A stretch of 64,000 bases of DNA from Phyllostachys edulis (GCA_036346405.1 CM070566.1:54718382-54782381), one strand, 5' to 3'; shown: positions 1 through 9,708, counted from the first letter of the stretch. The notes: generated by a model not told the origin, from the letters alone. Numbers and translations: made by a program.

Positions 1-884
1 ATCGTCTATGAAAATGAAATCGAGCGAGACTGCGAGCGAGCGAGCGAGGATGAGGGTGAGCGAAGAGTCTCGCTCGCTACTCGGAATTTATAGCGATAAT
101 GAGATAGCGAGCGATGTGAAGGAATTGGATTCCCTCCCGTGTGCGGGCAGCATGCATAAAGTGATGGACGGGAGATATGGATTGTGGCGCGTCCGGGCCA
201 GGGTAGCACGGTGCTTCCCATGTGGCGTGGGCAGGCCAGAAGCGGAGGCTGTCCACACGCTAGGTGGACGAGTGAGCGCCGTGTTCGGGCAACGATGGAC
301 CAGAGGCGTGCCACGTGGATGGCCGAGGCTTGTCTGGGCCACGGAGCTACGGCCAAACGCTAGCTCGCTCATCCGGGCGTGGTGGCGCAGAGATAGAACA
401 ATCGGGCTAGGTGTTAAGGACAAGGCGGCATTCGAGCTAGGGTGGCGCAGATAGGGGGCATCCAGGCTACGGTGGCACGGATGCGTCTACGTGGCAGCAC
501 GGGAAGCATCCGGGCCACCTAGGAACAGTGCAGATCACCTCCGCGGGATAGGGGAACGGACATGAACACATGTCGACGGTCGGCATGTCTATTGTGCCAT
601 TTTTGGCATTACGGCTACGAGAGTGCCGTTTTTGCTAATACCGGTTTTAATAGTGCCATTTAGGCCAAAAACTTGTAATATCCATCCTAATCTCCAGCAG
701 GAACATGGATGTGGGCTGATTAAGGCCTGCAATTGGAACTCGTGTAACACACGAGAATTGCACTGCTTCTTGCCAGATTCCTGTGTTCGAAATAGACCCA
801 AAATTGTTGGACTCGTACTTGGCATGGCTTGTATCATCTTTATCAGTTGGACTCAATGGAAAGAAATCAACTTGTTTGATGGTA
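1..884. other. Non-coding flank, no gene recognised
   Basis: No supported gene. Positions 20-60 carry a short GAGC-type simple repeat. Positions 360-520 contain loosely repeated GC-rich phrases (gctaggtgg/ggtggcgcag-like). Open frames here overlap on both strands and show no domain. Around 741-757 there is a small perfect stem (CTCGTGT/ACACGAG). I see no promoter or RNA gene. Confidence 0.5.
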
Positions 885-1136
885 CTCCCTCCTTTCTTTT
901 TTAAGTGACATCCTAGAGAATTCGTGTGCTGTCAAACTTTCTAAAGTTTCAATACTAGTATGTTTAAAACTATCTAGATCAGCTACATGAAAACTATATC
1001 ATTAGATTTATCATTAAAAATATACTTTTATAATTTTATTAGTATATAATAAGATAAAATTACAAAAAGTAACGGTCAAAGTCACGTCTTAGAGACAGTA
1101 AAAAGTCAAAAATGTAACTTGAAAAAACGGAGGGAG
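885..1136. mobile_element. Stowaway-type MITE (Tc1/mariner-derived)
   Basis: The left end reads CTCCCTCCTTTC and the right end AACGGAGGGAG, which are inverted repeats of each other and match the classic Stowaway terminus. TA dinucleotides flank both ends (883-884 and 1137-1138), as expected for the TA target duplication of Tc1/mariner elements. The 252-bp AT-rich interior has no coding capacity. It is non-autonomous and would have depended on a transposase from elsewhere. Confidence 0.93.
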
Positions 1137-1191
1137 TATATCTCATTGTATTCTACTCTCGTAGTCCTGTTGAACTATTCAACTCTTCTGG

Positions 1192-1455
1192 TCGAAGTCT
1201 GCTTGACTTAGTTATGCATGGCATGAAGTCTTGATCCAACGAAAAACCTCGAAGTATGTACCTTTAGCCATTTTGTCTCATTCAGCCTTTTTTTCATGCA
1301 GACCAATTTTACTGTTCCAGTCGAACTCTACTTGACTTAGTTATGCATGGCATGGAAGTCTTTATCCAACGAAAAACCTCGAAGTATGAATATTTAGCCA
1401 GTTTGTCTCATTCAGCATGAATTCTTCCTTTGATCTTTTTTCATGCAGACCAATT
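1192..1455. repeat. Imperfect direct duplication, period about 129 bp
   Basis: The stretch from 1192 (tcgaagtctgcttgacttag) recurs from 1321 with few changes. Both copies contain cttagttatgcatggcatg, ccaacgaaaaacctcgaag and ttcatgcagaccaatt. The second copy carries about 18 extra bases near 1419-1436. It is non-coding in all frames. Confidence 0.85.
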
Positions 1456-2457
1456 CAAAATCTTGATCTTTTCTCGAAAAGGTCTTAATCTATTGATCAT
1501 GTCCACCTCGAATTCCAATTGGTTCCTGGTACTGCATCCTTCTGATGGTTACGCCTATCACCATTTGTATCACATGGGTTGTGGCAAAAAAAATTATTTG
1601 GTTGTAACATTTCCGTGGCATGCTCTAGCATGTACATACTTTTTTTAGTAGTACGTACATGTTGGCATGCATGTATAAGCCTTTAGCATCCGTGAGCTTA
1701 AGTCTTCCATTATGATAAATACAGGCATTATTGGCTGAAGCGACAGAACAGTGTTGCGCCCTGCTTGCTTCTAATCAACCGTTCTCTCGCTGCTCATTGT
1801 GCATTCTGTTGTACTCTCTGTCCTTGGTGCAAACGCCTACTTCATTAGTATCACTAAGATATTCCAATTCGGGGGATACCACTCCGAATTATGAAATTAA
1901 ATGCCACTATAAGATCGGGATATGTCATTTTCTTTTCTTTTCTTGCCGTTTGCCACGCATTTCCATTCTTTCATTGGTTTCCACGTGACCCCAAAAAAAA
2001 AAAGGAATTGTGGTTTACAGTTCTTCACATGTTTCGGAATTCATCTTGTTCCCAGCTATCATATCGTTTTGTATGTTCATTGCACATTTGTTGGTTTAAC
2101 TTGTTCTTATTCATTTATTTGGCGGTTTCAGAACTTGTATACATTGCTCATCACTGTTGAAACGTTAGGTTCACTCGCCAGTCCCTGTCGGTTGCCTGTG
2201 GAATTGGATGGAGCATACCGCTGGAACCTTTTGGTTTAATTACCATACTTTCTGTCGCACTTTGTTATTACTTTTGCTACTGTAATACTTAAGTCTTTAT
2301 TTGGCCAGTCGTCCATGTATTGTAAATATTGTAAACGTTTAAGCTTTGTACCATAACTTTTTTTATTCAGTACGTATGAACGTATGGATGTGAATATCAT
2401 TGTTGTGAATATGTGTACTAGCTACTGATCATGGGATTAGTATAGTGAACACATGAG
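1456..2457. other. AT-rich intergenic DNA, no gene recognised
   Basis: About 1 kb without a convincing open frame. Short poly-A/T runs and a T-rich stretch at 2230-2370 resemble plant UTR or intron sequence, but no coding exon can be tied to it. It could be the non-coding end of a gene outside the window. Confidence 0.4.
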
Positions 2458-2576
2458 TGCGAGATCGACCGCTCCTCCTCGACCTCGCCAGCATCGCCAA
2501 CCGCATCCTCATCACGCGCCTCGAGAAGCTGCTGCTCCACCAGAACGTCGTTCGCTATCCTGACCCGGCCAGCACG
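2458..2576 (+). pseudogene. Relic of a second copy of the HeLo/MCAfunc-like gene
   Basis: This stretch matches positions about 3125-3240 of the intact downstream gene almost base for base. Both encode an IDR..LLDL..(V/I)ANRIL segment followed by RLEKL.LHQNVVRY. A single missing base after gaccgct shifts the frame, and nothing homologous remains on either side. It is the leftover of a tandem duplicate whose rest was deleted, or of a partial duplication. It lies 340 bp upstream of the intact gene's start and may now sit in its promoter region. It is not expected to encode a product. Confidence 0.85.
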
Positions 2577-2695
2577 GAGACGGTGACACATCAAACGCTG
2601 CATCCACATGGTGCAATGGAAGAAGACTTGGCTCGGATTTTCCTTTTACTAGCTTATACTTAGAACAGAAGGAAGTCTTGACTTGCCTGGCCAAG

Positions 2696-2702
2696 TATAT
2701 AA
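2696..2702 (+). promoter_or_regulatory. Putative TATA box of the HeLo/CaaX gene
   Basis: TATATAA lies about 96 bp upstream of the chosen ATG in an otherwise mixed-composition leader. That leaves room for a 5' UTR of roughly 60-70 bases, which is normal for a plant gene. Confidence 0.5.
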
Positions 2703-2797
2703 TCGCCTTGCCTGGAGAAGCACAGAACGAACAAGTTTAATTAGCTCAAGAAATATATTGCTCATCGATCGATCATCTCTTACCAGTTTTGCGATCG

Positions 2798-3439
2798 ATG
2801 GAGTCGCTGAGCATCGTGGCCACGATCGTGAAGATCGCGCAGGACATCGCGGGTGCGGTGGCGACGGTGAGACGGAACAGGAGGCGGTGCCGGAAGCTCG
2901 CCGAGCGCGTGCAGGGCATCGGCGACCTACTGCGGGAGCTGCACGGCTCGGGGGCGGGGGCGGGAGCCGGGACGACGGACGCGGCGACGAGACGGCTGCT
3001 GGACAGGCTGGAGGACGCGCTCCGCCGCGCGCTGGAGCTCGTCCGGTCGTGCCAGGACAGCGGCTACCCGCGCAACCTCCTCGCCGGCGGGCGCCAGGCC
3101 GAGCGATTCGACGAAGTGGACGGCGAGATCGACCGCTGCCTCCTCGACCTCGGCAGCGTCGCCAACCGCATCCTCATTGCGCGCCTCGAGAAGCTGATGC
3201 TCCACCAGAACGTCGTTCGCTATCGTGACCCGGTCAATGCAGGCATGCACGAGCTGGTGCCGCCACCGACGTACGGCCACAGGCCATATGCTCAGGGCTT
3301 TGTCATCGACGGCTACTACCACGCTGGCGCCGGTGCCCCATCAAGCGCCGCCGCCTACTACCACCACCACCACTCGCCGTACCCGGAGGTCCCGGACATG
3401 TTCAGCGACGAGAACCCCAACGCATGCGCCGTCATGTGA
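2798..3439 (+). CDS. Small MLKL/MCAfunc (HeLo-like) helical-domain protein with C-terminal CaaX box
   Basis: Uninterrupted single-exon frame of 213 residues; the ATG at 2798 opens MESLSIVATIVKIAQ. Residues about 5-130 are predominantly helical and follow the layout of the plant MLKL N-terminal/MCAfunc (HeLo-like four-helix) family: a hydrophobic N-terminal helix, a basic RRNRRRCRKLAERV segment, a LLDRLEDALRRALELVRSC helix, then ERFDEVDGEIDR and a last helix RLEKLMLHQNVV. In that family the bundle binds membranes or oligomerises. The C-terminal third (about 145-213) is low complexity, rich in Tyr, His and Pro, with a His4 run. It ends CAVM, a match to the farnesylation CaaX motif, so membrane anchoring is inferred. 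No kinase, PLAC8 or other C-terminal domain follows, so it is shorter than MLKL or MCA proteins. The strong GC bias is typical of grass genes and unlike its AT-rich surroundings. A truncated relative lies upstream at 2458-2576. Function is unproven. Confidence 0.8.
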   Translation: MESLSIVATIVKIAQDIAGAVATVRRNRRRCRKLAERVQGIGDLLRELHGSGAGAGAGTTDAATRRLLDRLEDALRRALELVRSCQDSGYPRNLLAGGRQAERFDEVDGEIDRCLLDLGSVANRILIARLEKLMLHQNVVRYRDPVNAGMHELVPPPTYGHRPYAQGFVIDGYYHAGAGAPSSAAAYYHHHHSPYPEVPDMFSDENPNACAVM

Positions 3440-3763
3440 GCTTTTTTTGACGAGTGATAGTAGCGGCTCTACTGTATATGTATATATGTAAATAATATAA
3501 AAAGTTTTGTTACCAAATTTAAAATTAGTAAAGTTATTATTTTATTAGATTTTCTAAGTTTTAAAAGAGTTTTCATGATTCTCTTGAATTTCCTATATTT
3601 TAAAAGTCAAAAAGAAAATTTATTAAGTTTTTCTGGGATTTTCTTGTATTTAAAGTTAAAAAAGAAATTTTAGTTAGTTTCTTTGATTTTTGGATTTTAA
3701 AAGGATTTTCCTATTTTTCCAAAAATTAAAAATAATTTATGTGCAAAAATAAAAAGGAGCTGC
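3440..3763. other. AT-rich 3' flank of the HeLo/CaaX gene
   Basis: Very AT-rich sequence with an aataatataaaa stretch at 3491-3502 that could serve in polyadenylation. The rest consists of diverged tttaaaag/gattttc phrases resembling an old degenerate direct repeat. No coding capacity is visible. Confidence 0.45.
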
Positions 3764-3777
3764 TAGGGAGCAGACGT

Positions 3778-3804
3778 ACGGGTGGGTGGGAGCACCCGTA
3801 CGGT
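3778..3804. repeat. Palindromic hairpin motif (copy 1)
   Basis: GTACGGGTG and CACCCGTAC form an inverted repeat around a short GGTGGGAG centre. A closely related palindrome sits at 5116-5143, and both are preceded by ctagg(g)ag. The pair brackets the first 22-bp repeat array, which suggests they belong to the same transposable unit; that is inference. Confidence 0.6.
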
Positions 3805-4199
3805 CTGAATCACGTTGGTATTAAGTAGAGAAGGTAATCAGCAACAATCCAAGCATGCATTAGCTATCCCATATATTCGCTCGTTGCTTGTTTTTACCGA
3901 AAGACCAGTTGATCTAAGTACAAACAAATCGGACGCACGTCGCAGTAATAAAATTTTAGTCCATATGTACATCAAATGAGGTTTGACCATAAGAAAAAAT
4001 TCTTTTTTCGACGAGGGCAATACAGCAATCTGATCAGTAGCTTTCCGTCGGATTTAGGTGATATCCTTCAGATGTCCATCTCTTTCTTGAGCAACATCCT
4101 CCCAAAAATCTCTCGCAGCGCAGACAAAACATCAATAATCCTCCATATCAAAAATCTCAGCAACATATCAAGCAAACAAGATGCACATATCAAAAATAT

Positions 4200-4870
4200 C
4201 AAAATCAAGACAAAAGCATTTGCAAAAAAACGAGTTGAAAAAACTTGCAACATCACTGTGAACAGTATGCAACATTTTTTTTCTACAAATACAACATCTC
4301 CATATAACGGTTGTAACATCTCCAGACAACGGTTGCAATATCACCAAACAACGGTTGCAACATCACCAAACAATAGTTGCAACATCCTCGAACAACGGTT
4401 GTAACATCACCAGATAACGGTTGCAACATCCTCGAACAACGGTTGCAACATCCCCGAGCAATGGTTGCAACATTCTCGGACAACGATTGCAACATCCCCG
4501 GACAATGGTTGCAATATTCTCGGACAACGGTTGCAACATCCCCGGACAACGGTTGCAACATCCTACGACAATGGTTGCAACATCTTAGGACAACGGTTGC
4601 AACATGCTCGGACAACGATTGCAACATCACAAATCAAAAAACAAAGCATCTGAAAGAAAAAACGCGTTGGAAAAAATTGCAACATCGCTGTGAACAATAT
4701 GCAATATTTTTTTCTACAGATGTAACATTTTTTTTCTACAAATGAAACACTTGAAACATCCCCGGACAACGGTTACAACTCTATAACAATGGTTGTAACA
4801 TCTCGGGACAACAGTTGCAACATCCTAGGACAACAGTTGAAACATCACCGGACAACGGTTGCACGGTCTT
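4200..4870. repeat. 22-bp minisatellite array with higher-order duplication
   Basis: From 4306 to about 4630 a 22-bp unit (aacggttgcaacatccccgg plus ac) is repeated about 15 times without spacers. A leader of about 100 bp before it (4200-4300: acaaaagcatttgc, gagttgaaaaaacttgcaac, ctgtgaacagtatgc) recurs after it at 4640-4750, followed by about four more degenerate units to 4870. The whole is therefore a two-storey repeat. Such arrays are typical of internal or subterminal regions of plant DNA transposons, but no terminal repeats could be assigned. Open frames through the array merely translate the repeat. Confidence 0.85.
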
Positions 4871-5361
4871 TGCGATGACTTGACAGTGCATCAGTAGCTA
4901 ACAAGCTGTCAGAGCCTCCTCAGCTTGGCTCAAGATCTTAATAAAGGCATAGCAGCACAACACGAGCGAGCAAAAATCTTGTCGCGGTCACGTTGCGCCC
5001 CGTTCCAATCCATACGGCCCCGCATTTCCTAGCGTCCGATTTTTTTTCTCTCGTCCGGACGCACAGCCCACAGCGTTTCCCGATCTCTATTCGTTGGGAT
5101 TAACTAGGAGTCGGACGTACGGGTGGGAGCTCCCACCCGTACGCCCATGTAGTTTTGTTATTTCATTGGCTGGTCATCCACCGTGTAGAATGTAGTAGCA
5201 TGCAAGTATTAATTGGTGCATGCACAAGCTAGCTAGCTAGCTATCAGCTGCGTAGCCGGGGCAACCAACCGAATCTTAGTTTAATCAAGGAGGACGAGGC
5301 GTCCGAGCCATTTGGTTCTAATCGAACGTCGATATAAAGAAAATCGCAATACCACTAGGCA
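4871..5361. other. Non-coding stretch between the two minisatellite arrays
   Basis: No open frame with recognisable content. It contains the palindrome at 5116-5143, a pyrimidine-rich tract near 5040-5060 and an (AGCT)n microsatellite. It is probably part of the same transposable unit as the flanking arrays. Confidence 0.4.
5116..5143. repeat. Perfect palindrome (copy 2)
   Basis: gtacgggtgggagctcccac followed by ccgtac is a perfect inverted repeat able to form a loop-free cruciform. It matches the palindrome at 3778-3804 in sequence and left flank. A short (AGCT)n simple repeat follows at 5227-5243. Confidence 0.75.
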
Positions 5362-5720
5362 TGCAACATCCTACGACAATGGTTGCAACATTCCCGGATA
5401 ACAGTTGCAACATCCCCGAATAATGGTTGCAACATCTCTGGAAAATGGTTGCAACATCATAGGACAATGGTTGCAACATCACCACAACGGTTGCAACATC
5501 CTAGGACAATGATTGCAACATCACTAGACAACGGTTGCAACATCCTAGGATAATAGTTGCAATATCTCTGGACAACGGTTGCAACATCCATAGACAATGG
5601 TTGCAACATCCTAGGACAATAGTTGCAATATCTCCGGACAACGGTTGCAACATCCATAGACAATGGTTGCAACATCCTCGGACAATAGCTGCAACATCCC
5701 CGGACAATAGTTGCAACATC
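5362..5720. repeat. Second 22-bp minisatellite array
   Basis: About 16 units of the same 22-bp repeat (ggttgcaacatccxxgg plus acaa), one of them shortened near 5480. The array ends with gcaacatcacaaatcaaa followed by acaaagcatctg. The first array ends identically at 4621-4650, so the two share an end point and are copies of one structure. Here the repeat runs straight into the captured NAC fragment. Confidence 0.87.
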
Positions 5721-5738
5721 ACAAATCAAAACAAAGCA

Positions 5739-5933
5739 TCTGGGAATGCTCCGGCCGTTACGCGCGAAGAGCTTCCACGGGGGCGCGCTCCTCGGGTCAT
5801 CCTCGACGACGACGCCGTAGAAGGGGAGCGGCTAGCCACGCAAGCAGGGCAGGAGGAAGAACTCGACGAGCTCGGCGTCGCTGGGCTGGAACTTGAACCT
5901 GGGCGAGAGCCCTAGGATCTCTGCTTCCGCCAT
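5739..5933 (-). pseudogene. Captured first-exon fragment of a NAC transcription factor gene
   Basis: Reading the minus strand from the ATG at 5933 gives MAEAEILGLSPRFKFQPSDA, then ELVEFFLLPCLRG. This is the opening of a NAC DNA-binding domain: the L.PGF.F.PTDEELV motif of subdomain A is clear. An in-frame TAG follows after about 33 codons, where the related sequence would have CAG. The same frame then continues with PLPFYGVVVEDDP and PPWKLFARNG, a good match to NAC subdomain B. It stops at the edge of the 22-bp array with no subdomains C-E. Only about 65 codons remain, so no working DNA-binding protein is possible. Its position flush against a minisatellite suggests capture by a DNA transposon (Pack-type). 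A 33-codon open frame at about 6085-6188 on the same strand might be another captured piece but is not recognisable. Confidence 0.8.
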
Positions 5934-6373
5934 GGTCCTTTTTGGGTGCAACTAGGAACCGTACATCCAATTTGAGTCTTGGAATCGGACGCCCGGTTCC
6001 CAATCAGAAATCCCCTCGTGTCGAACTGCAGAAGCCGTCCACGAGCTGGGTGCGGGCTGCCTGTCATGCCGCGCCCGTATACACTACGAACCTACGTCGG
6101 TGTCGTCATCACCCATGAAGTTGCCGTGTCCACTGGAGATGTTATCGAAGACGCCGCGCTTGTCACCAACTCCTTGCTCAAGTTGAACAAAATATATACG
6201 TACGTGCACCATGCATGCAGTAGACGTGAGTGCACGTATGCACTCTGCATGCAAACGTAGTGCTGCTCATGGATGTACTTGTTGGATTTTTTATATGGCG
6301 GAATTTCTGGATTGGTGTTGGTTGCATATGAGATGAGGCTCGGAAACGGCCCGTAATGAACTCTGGCCTAGTC

Positions 6374-6416
6374 TGATACGAAGCGTCCGATCCCATCGGA
6401 CATCAGATTCGTATCA
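6374..6416. repeat. Two-part inverted repeat (cruciform)
   Basis: TGATACGAA (6374-6382) pairs with TTCGTATCA (6408-6416). Inside it, GTCCGAT (6385-6391) pairs with ATCGGAC (6395-6401) around a CCC loop. Both stems are perfect. The position is just outside the worn LTR that starts near 6420. It is not followed by a U tract, so it is not a simple terminator. Confidence 0.75.
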
Positions 6417-6419
6417 TTG

Positions 6420-7513
6420 TCCAAAATAAAATCCAACTTTAAGTTAAAATAATTTTATTAAGATCAAAATGGTTCAAGAAATTTCTGTGAATTATTCTAG
6501 AATTTTTGTACTATATTTGCTATTCTCTAAAAAGCTATCCGATTTCTTGCAATTTCTGTAATTCGGAAATCATTCAAAAATTCATTTTCGCTTTTGGGCC
6601 GAAAGCCTTTTCTCCCAGCCTTTCTTTTCCTGCCTCCGACCCATTCTCACCTTCCTCTCTCCCCGCACCTAGCCTGCTCCACCAGTCCAGCAACTCGACC
6701 CACCTGCGCCCACCAACCCACCTCACCTCTCACCCTCTCTTCCTCTTACTACTCGAGGGCCCCACCTGTCGGCGCGTCTTTCCTCCTGCTCTTCTTCTCC
6801 GCTAGCGCCAGCGAGGGAGGCTGACATTATCATTGTCACAAGCTCGTGAAAATCCCAGGATTCCCTCCAATTTTCTCCACGCAATCTTGCGCATTGAAGC
6901 CCTTTATTTTGATTCCCGCCGCACCCGTTCCGACTGTTATCCTCTGAGAATCCCGTGCAGTTTCTCTAGAACGCGCAAAACCGCCACGACCTCCGCCACA
7001 TGATCTCTACCCACCGTCCACCTCTACCCCTATAAAGAGGAACCCCGTGTGCCCCTTCTCTTCCTCTTTCCATCCCCCGAATCTCCCCTTCTCTCTCGCG
7101 TTGTCCTCTCCACATTTCGCGTTTGAAACTCTGCGACCGAAGCTCCTTCCACTGTCAAATCCACCACCACCGGCAATGCTCTGGCGACATCAACCTCACC
7201 ACCAGCACCGCCTCGCTGTGTTCTACATGGTGCCCCCTCTACTTTCATTGGAAACCCGACAGACCACTGTCGATAACACCTTCAAACGAACGCCATCGCC
7301 GCTCTCCCCCTCATCGCCGGCCACCTCCTCGAGCCTTGCCTCCCTCTCTCCATTGCACACCTCACCGTCCTCCGCCGCACCGCCGTTTTGTCGAAACGCT
7401 GGAACCTGTTCGCACCACCACTTCTGTGCTGACATGGCTACCACGTGGCATGCCACGTCATGGCCACCTCATCCACCCACCCGCTTGTCACACCCGTGTG
7501 GCAAAGCCCTATT
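6420..7513 (+). repeat. Left part of a degenerate gypsy LTR, interrupted by a solo LTR
   Basis: Non-coding sequence with LTR organisation: an AT-rich start, a pyrimidine-rich GC segment, and a TATA box (TATAAAG, 7031-7037) followed by a CT-rich leader. It continues on the far side of the solo LTR, from 9714 to 11278. The left boundary is uncertain because no clear TG start was found. The family is shared with the minus-strand LTR fragment at 38499-40875 (see 9714-11278). Open frames here are unsupported. Confidence 0.55.
7031..7037 (+). promoter_or_regulatory. TATA box of the degenerate gypsy LTR
   Basis: CCTATAAAGAGG in a CT-rich GC context, followed by a pyrimidine-rich leader, is typical of a plant LTR core promoter. 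It would drive transcription on the plus strand of the host LTR. Confidence 0.5.
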
Positions 7514-9708
7514 TCTAACACCCCAGCCTGACAAAGGCCTGGAATGCTACTAAACTAACATTATAATCAAATTAAACTAAAAACATCTTACTTAATTTCG
7601 GCAGAACCTCCTTTGTATAGTTAACTGTACCGGAGGTCCCAACAAATAATTATAACATAGATAAATAATCCAACGTTCAGCATGATCAAGACACATCCAA
7701 AATCCTCTAATCGCCTTTATTACAATTTATTTCAAGCAAAGCAAGTAATCATAAAGAATACTTTAAGCAAATCATTCAACTACTAAATTATCATTCTTTT
7801 AAATCAACTGTGTGTAGTTCGTGCCATTGTGCGACCACTCTAATCTTTATTTCCCCCATGCATGTTGTTCTTGTAAAGGGTACCTAAAAACACAACAACA
7901 GCAAGAGTGAGCCTAATGACTCAACAAGTATAATAGATAATAACAACAACATAAACAACTGCACTCATCAACAACCATTCACAAATCTCTATATCAATCA
8001 AGTTAAATAATCATGCTATGCAAGATGCTCAAATGCACTTTCTCTTTCTCTTTCTCTTTTGCATTTTACCGGTAATGCAAAGTATGCATCCGTCGATGCA
8101 TACCTATGCCTGTGCCATTTAGCACAAGGACCATTGCCCATACTCCACAAGTATGAGGACCTAAGCCCACACTCCACGAGTGTGGGGACCATATGCCCGT
8201 CATAATCATGACGGGGACCTCAACAAATGCTTGGTCACCACGTGACCAAGTCATCAACATATCAGCATGATGCATATGAACGAAATCTTAAATCATCATA
8301 ATCATGCAATCATAGTAACATCACATATGAATAAACTTATTCCTACTACTAGCATACCTGTTCATTGATGTTCATAATACTCAAGCATCCATGGATAGCA
8401 CATAATTCATATTACCAGTAAACATGAGTATTAACAATCATAATATCTTAGCATTCATGAATAGCACATATACTCACAATACTAGCAAGCAATATCATTC
8501 ATTCATATTTAGTCTATCCATCATGGTACTTGCCTTAACCGCGTGAGAACGGAGGATGTGAAGAGGGTGCTGCCCCCGGGATCAATCCCCCACCTGAATA
8601 TATTTAAAAGCACGCTAAGACAATAGTACTGGACCAAACAAACTATATAAGCAAACATGAACTCGCAATAGTTTCTAGTGCGATCCCAACTCCAATTCCT
8701 AAATATCGATCTGTCCCCTCTATGGACAGTCATAATAAAAAATTCACAACTTTTGATAAAAAGGTCCAAATGGGGTGCTCTTGGACTTTATGGAAAGGTT
8801 AACAAATTCTCCAACTAAACCTAGTTGGTGAGCCATCCTGATTCGGCCATCCACTACTCCTACCAAGCTAATTAACAAAACATCGAATTCGCGTCGGGTT
8901 TCCAGACAGTCACATTAAAACCATCATAACTTTCAGTACAGTTGTCGCAATTTCATGTTCTCAAGCTTTCTGGAAAGCTGAGACAATAATATACATCTTT
9001 CGTTATAGTGAGATCCTCTAATTGTTCCTTTAACTATTATCTTAATTTAGATTACTAAAAACTGTCAGGATACCGACAGATTTGCAGAACAGTCACGCTA
9101 TAAAATTCATAACTTCCAGACCATAGCTCGGAATTGGGTGTTCTTGGAGTCTACGGAAAACTAAGAATGAATCTCATATAACTCTAGGAGATGGGATGCA
9201 CAAATTCGGATTCTAGATGACCGAAAACGGCCGCACAAGGTTCTGGACAGAACACATTCTAGCAGCAGTTGGGATTCGATCCACTAAATGAAATCATAAT
9301 CACATCTAATACAATTCATACAGTGAAGAAGACCCTTCGTTACCCTTGAAGAATCGCAGAAAGATGAAGAACAATCCCCATGAAGATGGTCTTCTCCTTC
9401 ACCCTCTTCCTCTTCTTCCTTCTTCTTCCTTCTTCTTGGCCGGCCACAGCAGGAGGGGATGGACGCAAGGGCTGCCATGGGGAGGAGACACCAGGGGTGG
9501 TGCAACAGTGGCGGCCGTGCTACAGTGGCAGTGCTATAGTACATGCTAGGGTTAGGGGCTGCCATCCCCCCTTAAGTAACTCCTCTAAACTGGGCCAAAA
9601 GCCCAAGGTCCTAATCCCCCTCTCAAAAACAGATTTTTCCCTTCTTAGTTACACTAAAAATTGAATTCGTACATTTAAATTCCTTTGAAGTTTAAACGGG
9701 ATATTACA
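7514..9708 (-). mobile_element. Solo LTR (gypsy, TGTAATACC family) with CTATT target duplication
   Basis: The element is flanked by perfect 5-bp duplications, CTATT at 7509-7513 and 9709-9713. Its plus-strand ends are TCTAACACCCC (a mutated TGTAACACCCC) and GGATATTACA. Read on the minus strand it starts TGTAATATCC and ends GGGGTGTTAGA. Its interior matches the solo LTR at 49581-51749 in many places, for example the segments around 9110-9370 and 51040-51320. There is no internal domain, so it arose by LTR-LTR recombination. It contains a (TTTCTC)n microsatellite at 8040-8059 and AAGGCAAGT on the minus strand at 8528-8536. No gene lies within. Confidence 0.9.

Noticed and set aside
2683..3322. 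Long overlapping frames on both strands across the HeLo/CaaX gene
   Set aside because: They are GC-driven shadow frames with low-complexity Arg/Ala/Gly content; the frame from 2798 has domain-like helices, a normal start context and a relic with matching codons.
4306..5720. 22-bp repeat arrays as a possible CRISPR
   Set aside because: Units are contiguous with no spacers, the genome is a plant, and no cas-like genes are present.
5535..5915. Plus-strand 126-codon frame across the second array and NAC fragment
   Set aside because: It translates the minisatellite and then the antisense of the NAC exon; no domain.
6080..6188. 33-codon minus-strand open stretch (DKRGVFDNISSGHGNF...)
   Set aside because: Looks protein-like and might be another captured exon, but it is too short to assign and is out of order with the NAC fragment.
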